Part shown: positions 39,176 to 47,818 of the stretch, piece by piece
Layout of the letters: each line of letters opens with the position of its first letter
Position numbering within the stretch: position 1 is the stretch's first letter
DNA from: an uncultured Oscillospiraceae bacterium
GTDB taxonomy: Bacteria; Bacillota; Clostridia; Oscillospirales; Ruminococcaceae
Reading direction: 5' to 3'
NCBI GenBank assembly: GCA_934444765.1
Contig: CAKSDC010000002.1
Coordinates: forward strand, 62,001 to 126,000
Length of the DNA: 64,000 nucleotides
The notes under the pieces: model-generated
Databases searched by the model: none
What the model saw: only the letters and a program-made list of their open reading frames with translations
Told to the model about the DNA's origin: nothing
Translations under genes and position numbers: made by a program

Positions 39176-41293
39176 ATGAAAGTTATAAAAAAAGATGGCT
39201 CAAAAGAAGAGTTTAACGTTGAAAAAGTAGTATGTGCTGTAAGTAAGTCTGCTAAACGTGTACTAATAGAGTTTACTCCTAAAGATGTAGACTTTATATG
39301 CAGTCAAGTTACCAAAGAGGCAGAAAGTCTACACAAAGAAGAACTAACCGTTTCGGATATGCACAACATAGTAGAAACAGTATTAGATAGTATTAATCCT
39401 AAAGTAGCCAAAAGTTATCGTGACTACAGAAACTACAAGCAAGACTTCGTTAAGATGTTAGACGAAGTATACGAAAAAAGCCAATCTATTATGTACATTG
39501 GCGATAAGGAAAACTCTAACTCTGATAGTGCTTTAGTATCCACTAAGAGAAGTCTAATATTCAATCAACTAAATAAGGAACTATATAAAAAGTTCTTTTT
39601 AACTACGGAAGAAATTCAGGCTTGCCGTGACGGTTACATATACATTCATGATATGTGTGCAAGACGTGATACTATGAACTGTTGCCTATTTAACGTTAAA
39701 GAGGTTCTATCTGGTGGCTTTGAAATGGGTAATCTATGGTACAACGAACCTAAAACTTTAGACGTAGCTTTTGACGTTATAGGCGATATAGTACTATCCG
39801 CAGCAAGTCAACAGTATGGCGGATTTACCGTTCCAAGAGTGGACGAAATTCTTGAACCTTATGCGGAAAAGACTTACAATCTACAGTATAACAGATATCT
39901 CTCTTTAGGACTATCAAAAGAAGTTGCAGACCGTGAAGCTACTAAAGATGTAGAAACCGATTTTAGACAAGGTTTTCAAGGTTGGGAGTATAAGTTTAAT
40001 ACTGTAGCATCAAGCCGTGGTGACTATCCTTTTATTACCATGACTATGGGTTTAGGTACTAAAAGATTTTCTAAAATGGCAAGCATCAATATGCTAAACG
40101 TTAGAAGAAAAGGTCAAGGCAAAAAAGAATGCAAAAAACCAGTGCTATTTCCTAAGATAGTATTCTTATACGACGAAAACCTACACGGTACGGGCAAACC
40201 TTTAGAAGAAGTATTCCAAGCCGGTATAGAGTGTTCAAGAAAGACCATGTATCCTGACTGGCTAAGTCTAACTGGTAACGGATACGTAGCCTCGATATAC
40301 AAAAAGTATGGCGAAGTTATAAGTCCTATGGGTTGTCGTGCGTTTCTATCGCCATGGTTTGAACGTGGTGGTATGTATCCAGCCGACGACAAAGACAAGC
40401 CAGTATTTACTGGTAGGTTTAATATCGGTGCAGTAAGTCTTCACCTACCTATGATATACGCAAAGTCTTTACACGAAAACAAAGACTTCTACGAAGTATT
40501 AGACTACTACTTAGAGTTAATTAGAAAGCTACACCTAAGAACCTATGACTATCTTGGCGAACTAAAAGCCTCGACTAATCCTCTTGCATACTGCGAAGGT
40601 GGTTTCTATGGTGGACACCTAAACATTCACGATAAGATTAAACCAGTGTTAAAGTCTGCTACAGCCTCTTTCGGAATTACCGCACTAAATGAACTACAAC
40701 AGCTATACAATAAAAAGTCCTTAGTTCAAGACGGTAAGTTTGCTATAGAAGTTATGGAGTATATCAACAAAAAGATATCCCAGTTTAAAGAGGAAGACGG
40801 AAAACTATACGCTATATATGGTACTCCTGCTGAAAATCTATGTGGTTTACAAATCAAACAGTTTAGAAAACTATTCGGTATCATAGAAAACGTATCCGAT
40901 AGAGAGTATGTATCCAATTCGTTCCACTGTCACGTTACTGAAGACATTACCCCTATTCAAAAACAAGACTGTGAAGAACGTTTTTGGGACTTGTTCAACG
41001 GTGGCAAGATACAATACGTTAAATATCCTATAGACTACAACGTAGATGCCGTAACTACTTTAGTAAAGCGTGCTATGGATATGGGCTTCTATGAAGGCGT
41101 AAACCTATCGTTAGCATACTGTGACGACTGCGGTCACCAAGAACTTGAAATGGACGTATGCCCTAAGTGTCATAGCAAAAACTTAACCAAGATAGACAGA
41201 ATGAACGGCTACCTATCATACTCCCGTGTTAAGGGCGATACCAGACTAAATGAAGCTAAAATGGCTGAAATAAGAGAAAGGAAAAGTATGTAA
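39176..41293 (+). CDS. nrdD: Anaerobic (class III) ribonucleoside-triphosphate reductase
   Basis: It reduces ribonucleoside triphosphates to deoxy forms without oxygen, using a glycyl radical. An ATP-cone (about 1-90, MKVIKKDGSKEEFNVEKV) precedes the catalytic barrel with YIHDMCARRDTMNCCLFN and FTGRFNIGAVSLHLP. The C-terminal zinc site is CDDCGHQELEMDVCPKCHSK. The radical glycine lies in RMNGYLSYSR near the end. The 705 residues are full length. It is immediately followed by its activase gene, with adjacent stop and start codons. Confidence 0.96.
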   Translation: MKVIKKDGSKEEFNVEKVVCAVSKSAKRVLIEFTPKDVDFICSQVTKEAESLHKEELTVSDMHNIVETVLDSINPKVAKSYRDYRNYKQDFVKMLDEVYEKSQSIMYIGDKENSNSDSALVSTKRSLIFNQLNKELYKKFFLTTEEIQACRDGYIYIHDMCARRDTMNCCLFNVKEVLSGGFEMGNLWYNEPKTLDVAFDVIGDIVLSAASQQYGGFTVPRVDEILEPYAEKTYNLQYNRYLSLGLSKEVADREATKDVETDFRQGFQGWEYKFNTVASSRGDYPFITMTMGLGTKRFSKMASINMLNVRRKGQGKKECKKPVLFPKIVFLYDENLHGTGKPLEEVFQAGIECSRKTMYPDWLSLTGNGYVASIYKKYGEVISPMGCRAFLSPWFERGGMYPADDKDKPVFTGRFNIGAVSLHLPMIYAKSLHENKDFYEVLDYYLELIRKLHLRTYDYLGELKASTNPLAYCEGGFYGGHLNIHDKIKPVLKSATASFGITALNELQQLYNKKSLVQDGKFAIEVMEYINKKISQFKEEDGKLYAIYGTPAENLCGLQIKQFRKLFGIIENVSDREYVSNSFHCHVTEDITPIQKQDCEERFWDLFNGGKIQYVKYPIDYNVDAVTTLVKRAMDMGFYEGVNLSLAYCDDCGHQELEMDVCPKCHSKNLTKIDRMNGYLSYSRVKGDTRLNEAKMAEIRERKSM

Positions 41294-41782
41294 ATGCACT
41301 ATCACAACATCACTACAGACGATATGCTAAACGGAGACGGACTTAGAACCGTACTTTGGGTTGCAGGTTGCAACCATAAGTGTAAGGGGTGTCATAATCC
41401 TATAACTTGGGATATTAATGGAGGGTTAGTCTTCGACGACATAGCTAAAGCAGAACTATTCGAAAAACTAAACAAGCCTTGGATTTCTGGTATCACTTTT
41501 AGCGGTGGCGACCCCTTACACCCTAACAATCGTGAAACTATTGGAGAACTTATAAAAGAAGTATCTAACAAGTTCCCTAATAAGACTATTTGGCTATATA
41601 CTGGCTACTCTTTTGAAGACGTTATGGACTTAGAGTATATGCCCTTAATAGACGTATTAGTGGACGGCAAGTTTATTAAAAAGTTTTTCGATAGCACTCT
41701 ACATTGGAAAGGTAGTTCCAACCAAAGAGTAATAGACGTAAAAAAATCATTAAAGTTAAAACAGATAGTCTTACACGCATAA
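41294..41782 (+). CDS. nrdG: Anaerobic ribonucleotide reductase activating protein (radical SAM)
   Basis: It generates the glycyl radical on NrdD. The 162 residues carry the cluster motif CNHKCKGCHNP (CxxxCxxC, about 26-33) and the GGDPLHP motif, a variant of GGEP. The size is typical of NrdG. The ATG directly follows the nrdD stop codon, with GAAAGGA upstream inside nrdD, indicating translational coupling. A terminator follows. Confidence 0.95.
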   Translation: MHYHNITTDDMLNGDGLRTVLWVAGCNHKCKGCHNPITWDINGGLVFDDIAKAELFEKLNKPWISGITFSGGDPLHPNNRETIGELIKEVSNKFPNKTIWLYTGYSFEDVMDLEYMPLIDVLVDGKFIKKFFDSTLHWKGSSNQRVIDVKKSLKLKQIVLHA

Positions 41783-41788
41783 CTAAAA

Positions 41789-41826
41789 TAGCAGAGTACT
41801 CTTTTTAGATACTCTGCTACTATTTT
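41789..41826. terminator. Bidirectional terminator
   Basis: TAGCAGAGTA / TACTCTGCTA with AT-rich flanks (TATTTTAT on the plus side), between convergent nrdG and mscS-like genes. Confidence 0.78.
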
Positions 41827-41832
41827 ATGTGT

Positions 41833-42762
41833 TTACTTATTCTCTATTAGTTCGGCACTGCCTTTGACGTGAACGTCCAATTGATTATAAGGTATTTCTA
41901 TATGGTTAAGGTCGAACTGTTCTTTAACCTGTTCGTTTATATCATAACTCAATTCGTGATAGTCGTTAGAACGAACCCAAACCTTAACGAATATTACTAT
42001 AGAACTTGCGTCTTGCCTACCCATTCTAACTACTATATCCTTATCGTGCATAACCTTATCGTCTTTATCAAGTATGCCCTTAATAAGACTTTGAGCCTTT
42101 TTAAAGTCGGCATCATAAGAGATAGTATATTCAAGCTCTAACTTACGGCATTCTTTTTGATTAAAGTTTATAACGTTAGAATTGGTAATATTACCATTAG
42201 GAATATGAATAGTCTTGTTATCTACAGTAACTATGGTAGTATAGAATATACTAATCTGTTCTACAGTACCAGCAACTCCCTGAGCCTCTATGTAGTCGCC
42301 TACTTTTAAAGGTCTGTTTAGTAGTATTATAAAACCACCAGCCACGTTAGAAAGGCTATCTTTTAAAGCCAGACCTATAGTAACGCCTATAGTACCTATT
42401 ACGGTTACTATTGAAGACATTGGAACGTTTAGTATAGATAGCACTATTACTACTAAGAATATGTACATAGCTATTTTAATAGCCGACTTTACAAATCCGG
42501 AAGCGGTTTTATCTATAGTACTCTTATCCATTATGCCTATTAATAGTTTAAGAACGTACTTAGATACCATTAATCCTATAATAAAAAATACTATAGCATT
42601 AATAATATTAGGTAAAAAGCCCAATAGTTGCTCTTGCATTTGAGATAGTAGAGTAGTAACTTGTTTAGTCTGCTGAACGGTATCAGAAACTATAGATTCG
42701 GCAACGTTGGTCTCTTGCAATTCAGAAGATACAGTAGTAACTATAGTAGTCACTTCTTCCAT
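41833..42762 (-). CDS. Small-conductance mechanosensitive channel (MscS family)
   Basis: 309 residues. It releases solutes on osmotic downshock. An N-terminal amphipathic segment is followed by three membrane helices (about 50-72, 90-112, 115-140). The pore helix carries the Gly/Ala pattern GTIGVTIGLALKDSLSNVAGG, then the beta domain starts RPLKVGDYIEAQGVAGTVEQI, with the IPNGNITNSNVINF motif. The length fits the small MscS class. Its promoter overlaps a perfect 19-bp palindrome. Confidence 0.92.
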   Translation of the reverse strand: MEEVTTIVTTVSSELQETNVAESIVSDTVQQTKQVTTLLSQMQEQLLGFLPNIINAIVFFIIGLMVSKYVLKLLIGIMDKSTIDKTASGFVKSAIKIAMYIFLVVIVLSILNVPMSSIVTVIGTIGVTIGLALKDSLSNVAGGFIILLNRPLKVGDYIEAQGVAGTVEQISIFYTTIVTVDNKTIHIPNGNITNSNVINFNQKECRKLELEYTISYDADFKKAQSLIKGILDKDDKVMHDKDIVVRMGRQDASSIVIFVKVWVRSNDYHELSYDINEQVKEQFDLNHIEIPYNQLDVHVKGSAELIENK

Positions 42763-42788
42763 GTTTCAACCTCCCTTCTAATAGTTTT

Positions 42789-42807
42789 GTATACTATAAT
42801 AGTATAC
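42789..42807 (-). promoter_or_regulatory. 19-bp palindrome overlapping the mscS-like promoter
   Basis: GTATACTAT A ATAGTATAC is a perfect palindrome covering the -10 box and the start point, ideally placed for a repressor. It could also be chance in AT-rich DNA. Confidence 0.45.
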
Positions 42808-42829
42808 CTTATTATAGTATCTTTGTCAA
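42801..42829 (-). promoter_or_regulatory. Promoter of the mscS-like gene
   Basis: TTGACA, 17 bases, TATACT on the minus strand. Confidence 0.9.
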
Positions 42830-42960
42830 TATTAATAGGCATTAAGCACTTATTATACTTTTGATATTAACATAGCAAAAATTTCAACTTAGTATTATAC
42901 CATTAATTAGGCATACTAACTATTAAATCTTAAAATTTTTTTAAAAATCGTTTGGAAGTG

Positions 42961-42989
42961 TTGCAATATTACCGATTTTGAGTTATAAT
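42961..42989 (+). promoter_or_regulatory. Promoter of the decarboxylase-pump genes
   Basis: TTGCAA, 17 bases, TATAAT, 40 bp before the OadG-like start. Confidence 0.75.
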
Positions 42990-43028
42990 AAACTTATATT
43001 GATTATTTTTAAGATTGGAGGAGAGACT

Positions 43029-43445
43029 ATGTCATTTGCACAAATGTTTGCAGTAATGCTAACTGGTATGGTAGTAGTATTCTTTGGTATTATTATATTA
43101 ATAGTATTTATTACTCTATTAGGTAAAGCTATTTCAAATATAGAAAAGGCTTTAACTCAAAAGGCTAATAAAAATACCAATACTACAGCCCCAGCAAAGC
43201 CAGTAGCATCTACACCAAAGCCAGCAGTTGCTAAGGTAGAACCTGTACAGGCTACTACTACAGATGATGATGATGAGTTAATAGCCGTTATTTCAAGTGC
43301 TGTTGCTATGATGAGTTTAGCAGATGGTAAAAACTATAGGGTAAAGTCTGTAAAGGCTATTAAAGGTAATACCTCTGGTAGACCTGCTTGGTCTATGGCT
43401 GGTATTAGAGAAAACACTCGTCAGTTCCAACCATTTAGACGTTAA
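43029..43445 (+). CDS. OadG-like gamma/delta subunit of a sodium-pump decarboxylase
   Basis: 138 residues. One membrane helix (about 6-32, MFAVMLTGMVVVFFGIIILIVFI) is followed by a flexible Pro/Ala/Lys-rich segment and a cytoplasmic tail with ELIAVISSAVAMMS and the C-terminal signature PAWSMAGIRENTRQFQPFRR, typical of OadG/MmdD-like subunits. It assembles the pump complex. GGAGGAGA precedes the ATG at 43029; the longer frame from 42978 lacks a ribosome site. It is followed by the beta-subunit gene. Confidence 0.85.
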   Translation: MSFAQMFAVMLTGMVVVFFGIIILIVFITLLGKAISNIEKALTQKANKNTNTTAPAKPVASTPKPAVAKVEPVQATTTDDDDELIAVISSAVAMMSLADGKNYRVKSVKAIKGNTSGRPAWSMAGIRENTRQFQPFRR

Positions 43446-43494
43446 ACAAAAGAGAATATTAAACTGGTAAACCCAGTAGAAAGGTTATTTTAAT

Positions 43495-44697
43495 ATGGAA
43501 ATCATCAACGTATTTACCGATGCGATTTCTGGCCTTGCTTCAAGCAGTGGTATTGCCAACTTAAACTGGCAATCCGTCGTCATGATTCTTATATCATTTT
43601 TGTTTATGTATCTTGCTATTAGCAAAGGCTTTGAACCGCTATTATTAGTACCAATATCTTTTGGTATGCTATTAACCAATCTTCCACTTACCGATATGTA
43701 CCACCCAGAACTATTTAATCTAAATAGTGAAGGACATATAGACGTAGTAGGTGTCTTGTCTAATGGTGGTCTGTTAGACCTGTTGTATTTGGGAGTTAAG
43801 TTGCAACTATATCCACCACTAATATTCTTAGGAATAGGTGCTATGACAGACTTCTCACCATTAATAGCTAACCCTAAGAGCTTTTTATTAGGTGCTGCCG
43901 CACAAGGTGGTATATTCTTTACTTTCCTTGGTGCAGGTTTATTAGGCTTCTCTGATATAGAGTCTGGTTCTATAGCTATTATAGGTGGTGCAGACGGTCC
44001 TACTTCGATATACGTATCAAGCCGACTATTAACTTCCGACTGTAGCATAGATACTGGTACTATAGCACTTGCAGCCTATACATACATGGCGTTAGTACCT
44101 GTAATACAGCCTCCTATTATGAAGTTAGTTACTAACTCTAAAGAACGTAAGATTAAAATGGCTCAGTTAAGACCAGTATCTAAGACTGAAAAGGTTATAT
44201 TCCCTATAGCCGTAACCGTTATTATTGCACTATTAGTTCCTTCAGCTGCACCTTTAGTAGGTATGCTTATGCTTGGTAACCTATTTAAAGAGAGTGGTGC
44301 CTGTGAAAGACTTACTAAGACTGCTACTAATGAACTTATGAACATAGTAACTATATTCTTAGGTGTTTCCGTAGGTGCTACTACTGTAGCTTCTAAGATT
44401 ATAACTCTATCATTCTTAAAGGTTATAGTATTAGGTGTAGTTGCATTCTCATTAGGTACTTTAAGTGGCTTAGTAGCTGCAAAGATTTGGTGCAAACTAT
44501 CTGGTGGCAAGGTAAACCCATTAATAGGTTCTGCTGGTGTATCTGCCGTACCTATGGCTGCCCGTGTTTCTCAAAAGGTTGGCGCACAAGAAGACCCTAC
44601 AAACTTCTTACTAATGAACGCTATGGGACCTAACGTTGCTGGCGTTATAGGTTCTGCAATAGGTGCTGGTGTACTATTAAGTATCCTACCATTCTAA
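43495..44697 (+). CDS. Sodium-translocating decarboxylase beta subunit (OadB/GcdB/MmdB family)
   Basis: 400 residues, multi-spanning membrane protein. It couples decarboxylation of a biotin-bound carboxyl group to Na+ export. Family motifs are FLGIGAMTDFSPLIANP, GGADGPTSIYV, YMALVPVIQPPIMK and SAVPMAARVSQK near the end, with NAMGPNVAGVIGSA. The preceding gene is the gamma-like subunit. Neither the carboxyltransferase nor a biotin carrier is in this window, so the substrate (oxaloacetate, methylmalonyl-CoA or glutaconyl-CoA) cannot be decided. Confidence 0.93.
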   Translation: MEIINVFTDAISGLASSSGIANLNWQSVVMILISFLFMYLAISKGFEPLLLVPISFGMLLTNLPLTDMYHPELFNLNSEGHIDVVGVLSNGGLLDLLYLGVKLQLYPPLIFLGIGAMTDFSPLIANPKSFLLGAAAQGGIFFTFLGAGLLGFSDIESGSIAIIGGADGPTSIYVSSRLLTSDCSIDTGTIALAAYTYMALVPVIQPPIMKLVTNSKERKIKMAQLRPVSKTEKVIFPIAVTVIIALLVPSAAPLVGMLMLGNLFKESGACERLTKTATNELMNIVTIFLGVSVGATTVASKIITLSFLKVIVLGVVAFSLGTLSGLVAAKIWCKLSGGKVNPLIGSAGVSAVPMAARVSQKVGAQEDPTNFLLMNAMGPNVAGVIGSAIGAGVLLSILPF

Positions 44698-44723
44698 AAG
44701 ACTAAACACTTAGTATTAACGAT

Positions 44724-44762
44724 AAAAAAAGTTCCGCTATATAGTATAGTGGAACTTTTTTA
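44724..44762. terminator. Terminator after the decarboxylase beta gene
   Basis: AAAAAGTTCCGCTATA / TATAGTGGAACTTTTTT, one G-U pair in the plus-strand RNA. It may also act on the convergent gene. Confidence 0.9.
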
Positions 44763-44775
44763 TATATGGTCTTAG

Positions 44776-45600
44776 TTACTGTATCATCTGTAAAGATAGC
44801 ATCATGGTAGTAAACATATAGTCGTAAGCCGTACCTACTAAGTGAACGCCATCGTAACCTGAAGCGTAGTCCGAATACAAGTTGCCACTCTCATCTTTTA
44901 GATACTTAGATACGTCTATATAGTACACTTTAAGTCCTTGTGACTTTAAAGTACTGCACATCTGCTTTAGAGCCTCATTGTAGGTATCTATTTTTTCGTT
45001 AGTAGCAAAAGTGGAACTACTGGTTATAGGAGTAATACCCATAACTATTACGGTAGTATTTGGACACACTTTAAATATATCGTTAATGTTAGTAGTGTAG
45101 TTATTAGTAAAGTCGTCAGTACTGCCCATGTTGATATCGTTCATACCCATAGACATGAAAGTATAGGTAGGTTGTTTAATGCTAACGGCATCAAGAATGT
45201 TTAAGTTAGACTTGTTGCCCACACTGAATGTAAACTCTGTAGTATTGATATTTCTTGCACCTATAGAAGCCTGTGCCAATACGCATTCTTCTGGTAGACG
45301 GTCGTATACTGCAAAACCATACGCTATAGAGTCCCCTAACAGAACCATACTATCTAAGAACGTTTGGTTGTAGTCGGTGTATGAATAGGTTTGTAGTTCG
45401 TTAGAGTATGAATTGTCAACCGCCTGAATAGTATCTTCACCGTCTGCGTTAGTATCTTCGTTAGATGTGGTATCTTGTGTAGTAGCTGAACCGTACTCTA
45501 TTTCACCGTTAGAACTCTCAGCATATATTCCCAAAGAGTACACTAACGAACTTACTAAAGTTATAGAGAACACCAACGCTAATATTTTTTTTACTGCCAA
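44776..45600 (-). CDS. Secreted SGNH/GDSL hydrolase
   Basis: 274 residues. The signal peptide KKILALVFSITLVSSLVYSLG ends near IYAES. An acidic Thr-rich linker (about 30-75) precedes an SGNH domain with block I MVLLGDSIAYG (catalytic Ser near 90), block II GARN, block III GMND and block V YDGVHL (catalytic Asp and His). Such enzymes deacylate polysaccharides or lipids; an acetyl-xylan or peptidoglycan target is possible but unproven. It is a single gene with its own promoter. Confidence 0.87.
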   Translation of the reverse strand: MAVKKILALVFSITLVSSLVYSLGIYAESSNGEIEYGSATTQDTTSNEDTNADGEDTIQAVDNSYSNELQTYSYTDYNQTFLDSMVLLGDSIAYGFAVYDRLPEECVLAQASIGARNINTTEFTFSVGNKSNLNILDAVSIKQPTYTFMSMGMNDINMGSTDDFTNNYTTNINDIFKVCPNTTVIVMGITPITSSSTFATNEKIDTYNEALKQMCSTLKSQGLKVYYIDVSKYLKDESGNLYSDYASGYDGVHLVGTAYDYMFTTMMLSLQMIQ

Positions 45601-45636
45601 ATATAATCACCCTTTTTTTAAATAGTGTCTATAACC

Positions 45637-45665
45637 ATTTTAATACTATATTGCCCAAAAGTCAA
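45637..45665 (-). promoter_or_regulatory. Promoter of the SGNH hydrolase gene
   Basis: TTGACT, 17 bases, TAAAAT on the minus strand. Confidence 0.7.
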
Positions 45666-45829
45666 CATAAATATTCCGCATTGAATAAGTATACTTTCCA
45701 AAAATTTTCAGTAGCAGTTAATATTTTGTACATATAGTATTAATAGTATGTTAATATTTGCTTAGTATAATTGAAGCTGTAATATATCCGTAGATATCCA
45801 CCATACAAACGTTGCAAAGGAGCAAGTTA

Positions 45830-46345
45830 ATGATAAAAGCTATAGGCTCAAAAAAAGACTTGAGCAAAGAAGTATACTACACTTATGTATTCGACATTAT
45901 ACAGTCACAAGAAGTACAACAGTTAAAACAGTACACACACCATATATGCACTACCAGATTTCAACACTGTATAAACGTATCGTACTATAGTTATAGAGTA
46001 TGCCATATATTCGGACTGAATGAAAAAGCAGTGGCAAGAGCAGGCTTACTACACGACCTATACTACTATGATACTCATAACAGACCTTCTAAAGTACACC
46101 TTAAAAATCACCCTATGACCGCCTTACAGAATGCAAGCGAAAGATTTTCGCTATCTTTAATGGAAAAGGATATTATATCTAAACATATGTTCCCTATTAC
46201 TAAAGAACTTCCTAAGTACAAAGAAACCGTAGTAATAGTAGTTATAGATAAATACTGTGCCATTATAGAGCCTCTACTATTTAGACTAAACAAGATAGGT
46301 TCTATAGTAAGACAAAAAAGACTTAAACATAGTATAAAAAAATAA
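45830..46345 (+). CDS. HD-domain phosphohydrolase-like protein
   Basis: 171 residues. An HD-type metal motif is visible: the first His in RFQHCINVSYYS (about 50), then AGLLHDLYYYD with the HD pair (about 80), and His in KNHPMTAL. It resembles the small HD proteins annotated as uncharacterised hydrolases in Clostridia; the substrate is unknown. The ATG at 45830 has AAGGAG nine bases upstream. A possible TATAAT lies about 60 bp before it with a weak -35. It shares a bidirectional terminator with the convergent phosphoesterase gene. Confidence 0.75.
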   Translation: MIKAIGSKKDLSKEVYYTYVFDIIQSQEVQQLKQYTHHICTTRFQHCINVSYYSYRVCHIFGLNEKAVARAGLLHDLYYYDTHNRPSKVHLKNHPMTALQNASERFSLSLMEKDIISKHMFPITKELPKYKETVVIVVIDKYCAIIEPLLFRLNKIGSIVRQKRLKHSIKK

Positions 46346-46372
46346 GATAGTCTATTATAGACTATCTTTTTT
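46344..46372. terminator. Bidirectional terminator
   Basis: AAGATAGTCTA / TAGACTATCTT, loop TTA, followed by TTTT. The stem begins at the last codon of the HD gene. Confidence 0.85.
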
Positions 46373-46375
46373 ATG

Positions 46376-47155
46376 CTATACGTTAGCCAAAGTTTCATCT
46401 TCATTAGGTGCTTTAGAACTTTCTGAATGATTGATAGTGTCTTGACGAACGTCTGGAAATAGTTCTATTTCATTAGTGTCTAAACGATAGAACTTATCAT
46501 ATAGTAGCTGAAACTTATCGTTTATAGCTATATCATCGTGAAAGTGTCCAAAGAACCACTTTTTAAACTCAACGTGTTTTTCTATGTATAGTAAAAATTC
46601 ATTTAGAGGTAGCTCATCGGAACGTACGTCTCTAATTTGAAATACTATGTCGGTAGGTGCAGTATGAGTAATAATATAGTCTACTTGGTTACCAACTTTT
46701 TCAAGGTTGTCTAATGCCGTCTGTTTTTCTACGTCGTTAGGCATTTCCTGTTTCCACCAACTTCTATGAGGTATTCTAAAAGCCTTATCGGAAGAACTTC
46801 CACCGCCCATAGTAAAAAAACTTAGACCGTCTATAGAGTATATCTGTCCACGCATTAGATGTATAATAGTATCTCTAACAAAGTGAACCTTTCCGCCATG
46901 CCATTTAGAGACTGGCATCTTATCTAAGATATCGAAGTTTTCGTGATTACCATCTATAAATAGTATAGTAAAAGGTTTTTCAGCTAAACCGTTTAGAATT
47001 TCTTCACGTTCTTTGCTTCTATCCCAAACGCCACCAAAGTCGCCACATACTATTAAGTAGTCGTCTTTAGTCATAGTAGACTGTACAGGAAAGTATTCTT
47101 CTTGTAGTTTTTTCATATCTATTGGTATATGAGTATCGCCAGTAATAAATATCAT
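46376..47155 (-). CDS. Metallophosphoesterase (calcineurin-like)
   Basis: 259 residues. The metal motifs are in order: MIFITGDTH, IVCGDFGGVWD, FIDGNHENFD, TMGGGSS, ITHTAPTD and GHFHDD. This is the usual dimetal phosphoesterase set. The substrate is unknown. The start at 47155 follows GAGGTG by eight bases; an upstream TTG at 47176 gives seven extra residues without support. It is a single gene behind a good promoter. Its C-terminal region (about 230-259) is acidic and not part of the fold. Confidence 0.87.
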   Translation of the reverse strand: MIFITGDTHIPIDMKKLQEEYFPVQSTMTKDDYLIVCGDFGGVWDRSKEREEILNGLAEKPFTILFIDGNHENFDILDKMPVSKWHGGKVHFVRDTIIHLMRGQIYSIDGLSFFTMGGGSSSDKAFRIPHRSWWKQEMPNDVEKQTALDNLEKVGNQVDYIITHTAPTDIVFQIRDVRSDELPLNEFLLYIEKHVEFKKWFFGHFHDDIAINDKFQLLYDKFYRLDTNEIELFPDVRQDTINHSESSKAPNEDETLANV

Positions 47156-47192
47156 TGTAATAGCACCTCGTTTCAAAAAAGCGTATACAGAT

Positions 47193-47221
47193 ATTATACC
47201 ATAAATATAGATATCTGTAAA
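47193..47221 (-). promoter_or_regulatory. Promoter of the metallophosphoesterase gene
   Basis: TTTACA, 17 bases, TATAAT on the minus strand. Confidence 0.8.
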
Positions 47222-47260
47222 GCGTTTTAGTAGTGATAGTTAGTGTTATTATTTAGTATA

Positions 47261-47773
47261 TTACTTATTAGTGCTACCTATACCACCGTTTCGTGTAGTA
47301 GTAACGTCGTCATCTAAAGTTATACCGTATTCAACGAATATGCCTTGCATATATCCGTTTTGAGCGTATACTTGAGCAGTCTTTCCCTCATTAGAAGCGT
47401 TAGTAAGTTTTACAAATATATGTCCTTCATTATCGGAGTAGTAGTAGTCGCTATCTATAATACCCACTGTATTGTTGAGTTGTAGTCTGTACTTAAAGCC
47501 TAAACTACTTCTTGGATAGCACTTTAGAACCCAACCCTCATCTATCTTTACTCTAATACCTGTAGGGAACTTTATAGTTTGATTAGGTTTAACCTCAAAA
47601 TTTATAGGAGCGAAAAAGTCGTAACCTGCCGAACCAGAAGTAGCTCTTTTAGGTAGTTGAATACTATCGTATATAGCCTTTATGGTATTCTGTGCAGTAT
47701 CAGGAAAACAGTCTAACCAATCCTTTAAAAACTGTTCAAAGCTAACTTTGTAGAATTGAGCAATCCTTTTCAT
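47261..47773 (-). CDS. dut: dUTP diphosphatase
   Basis: It hydrolyses dUTP to dUMP, keeping uracil out of DNA. The 170 residues have trimeric dUTPase motifs: SAGYDFFAP (motif 1), PRSSLGFKYRLQLNN (motif 2), VGIIDSDYY (motif 3), and a C-terminal NGGIGSTNK equivalent to motif 5. An N-terminal extension of about 45 residues (KVSFEQFLKDWLDCFP) precedes the fold. GGAGG lies eight bases before the ATG at 47773. It lies 45 bp downstream of dapB and may be the last gene of the lysine operon. Confidence 0.92.
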   Translation of the reverse strand: MKRIAQFYKVSFEQFLKDWLDCFPDTAQNTIKAIYDSIQLPKRATSGSAGYDFFAPINFEVKPNQTIKFPTGIRVKIDEGWVLKCYPRSSLGFKYRLQLNNTVGIIDSDYYYSDNEGHIFVKLTNASNEGKTAQVYAQNGYMQGIFVEYGITLDDDVTTTRNGGIGSTNK

Positions 47774-47818
47774 AATATAAACCTCCATATAAGACAGATA
47801 CACTCTGTCTTTTTAGCA

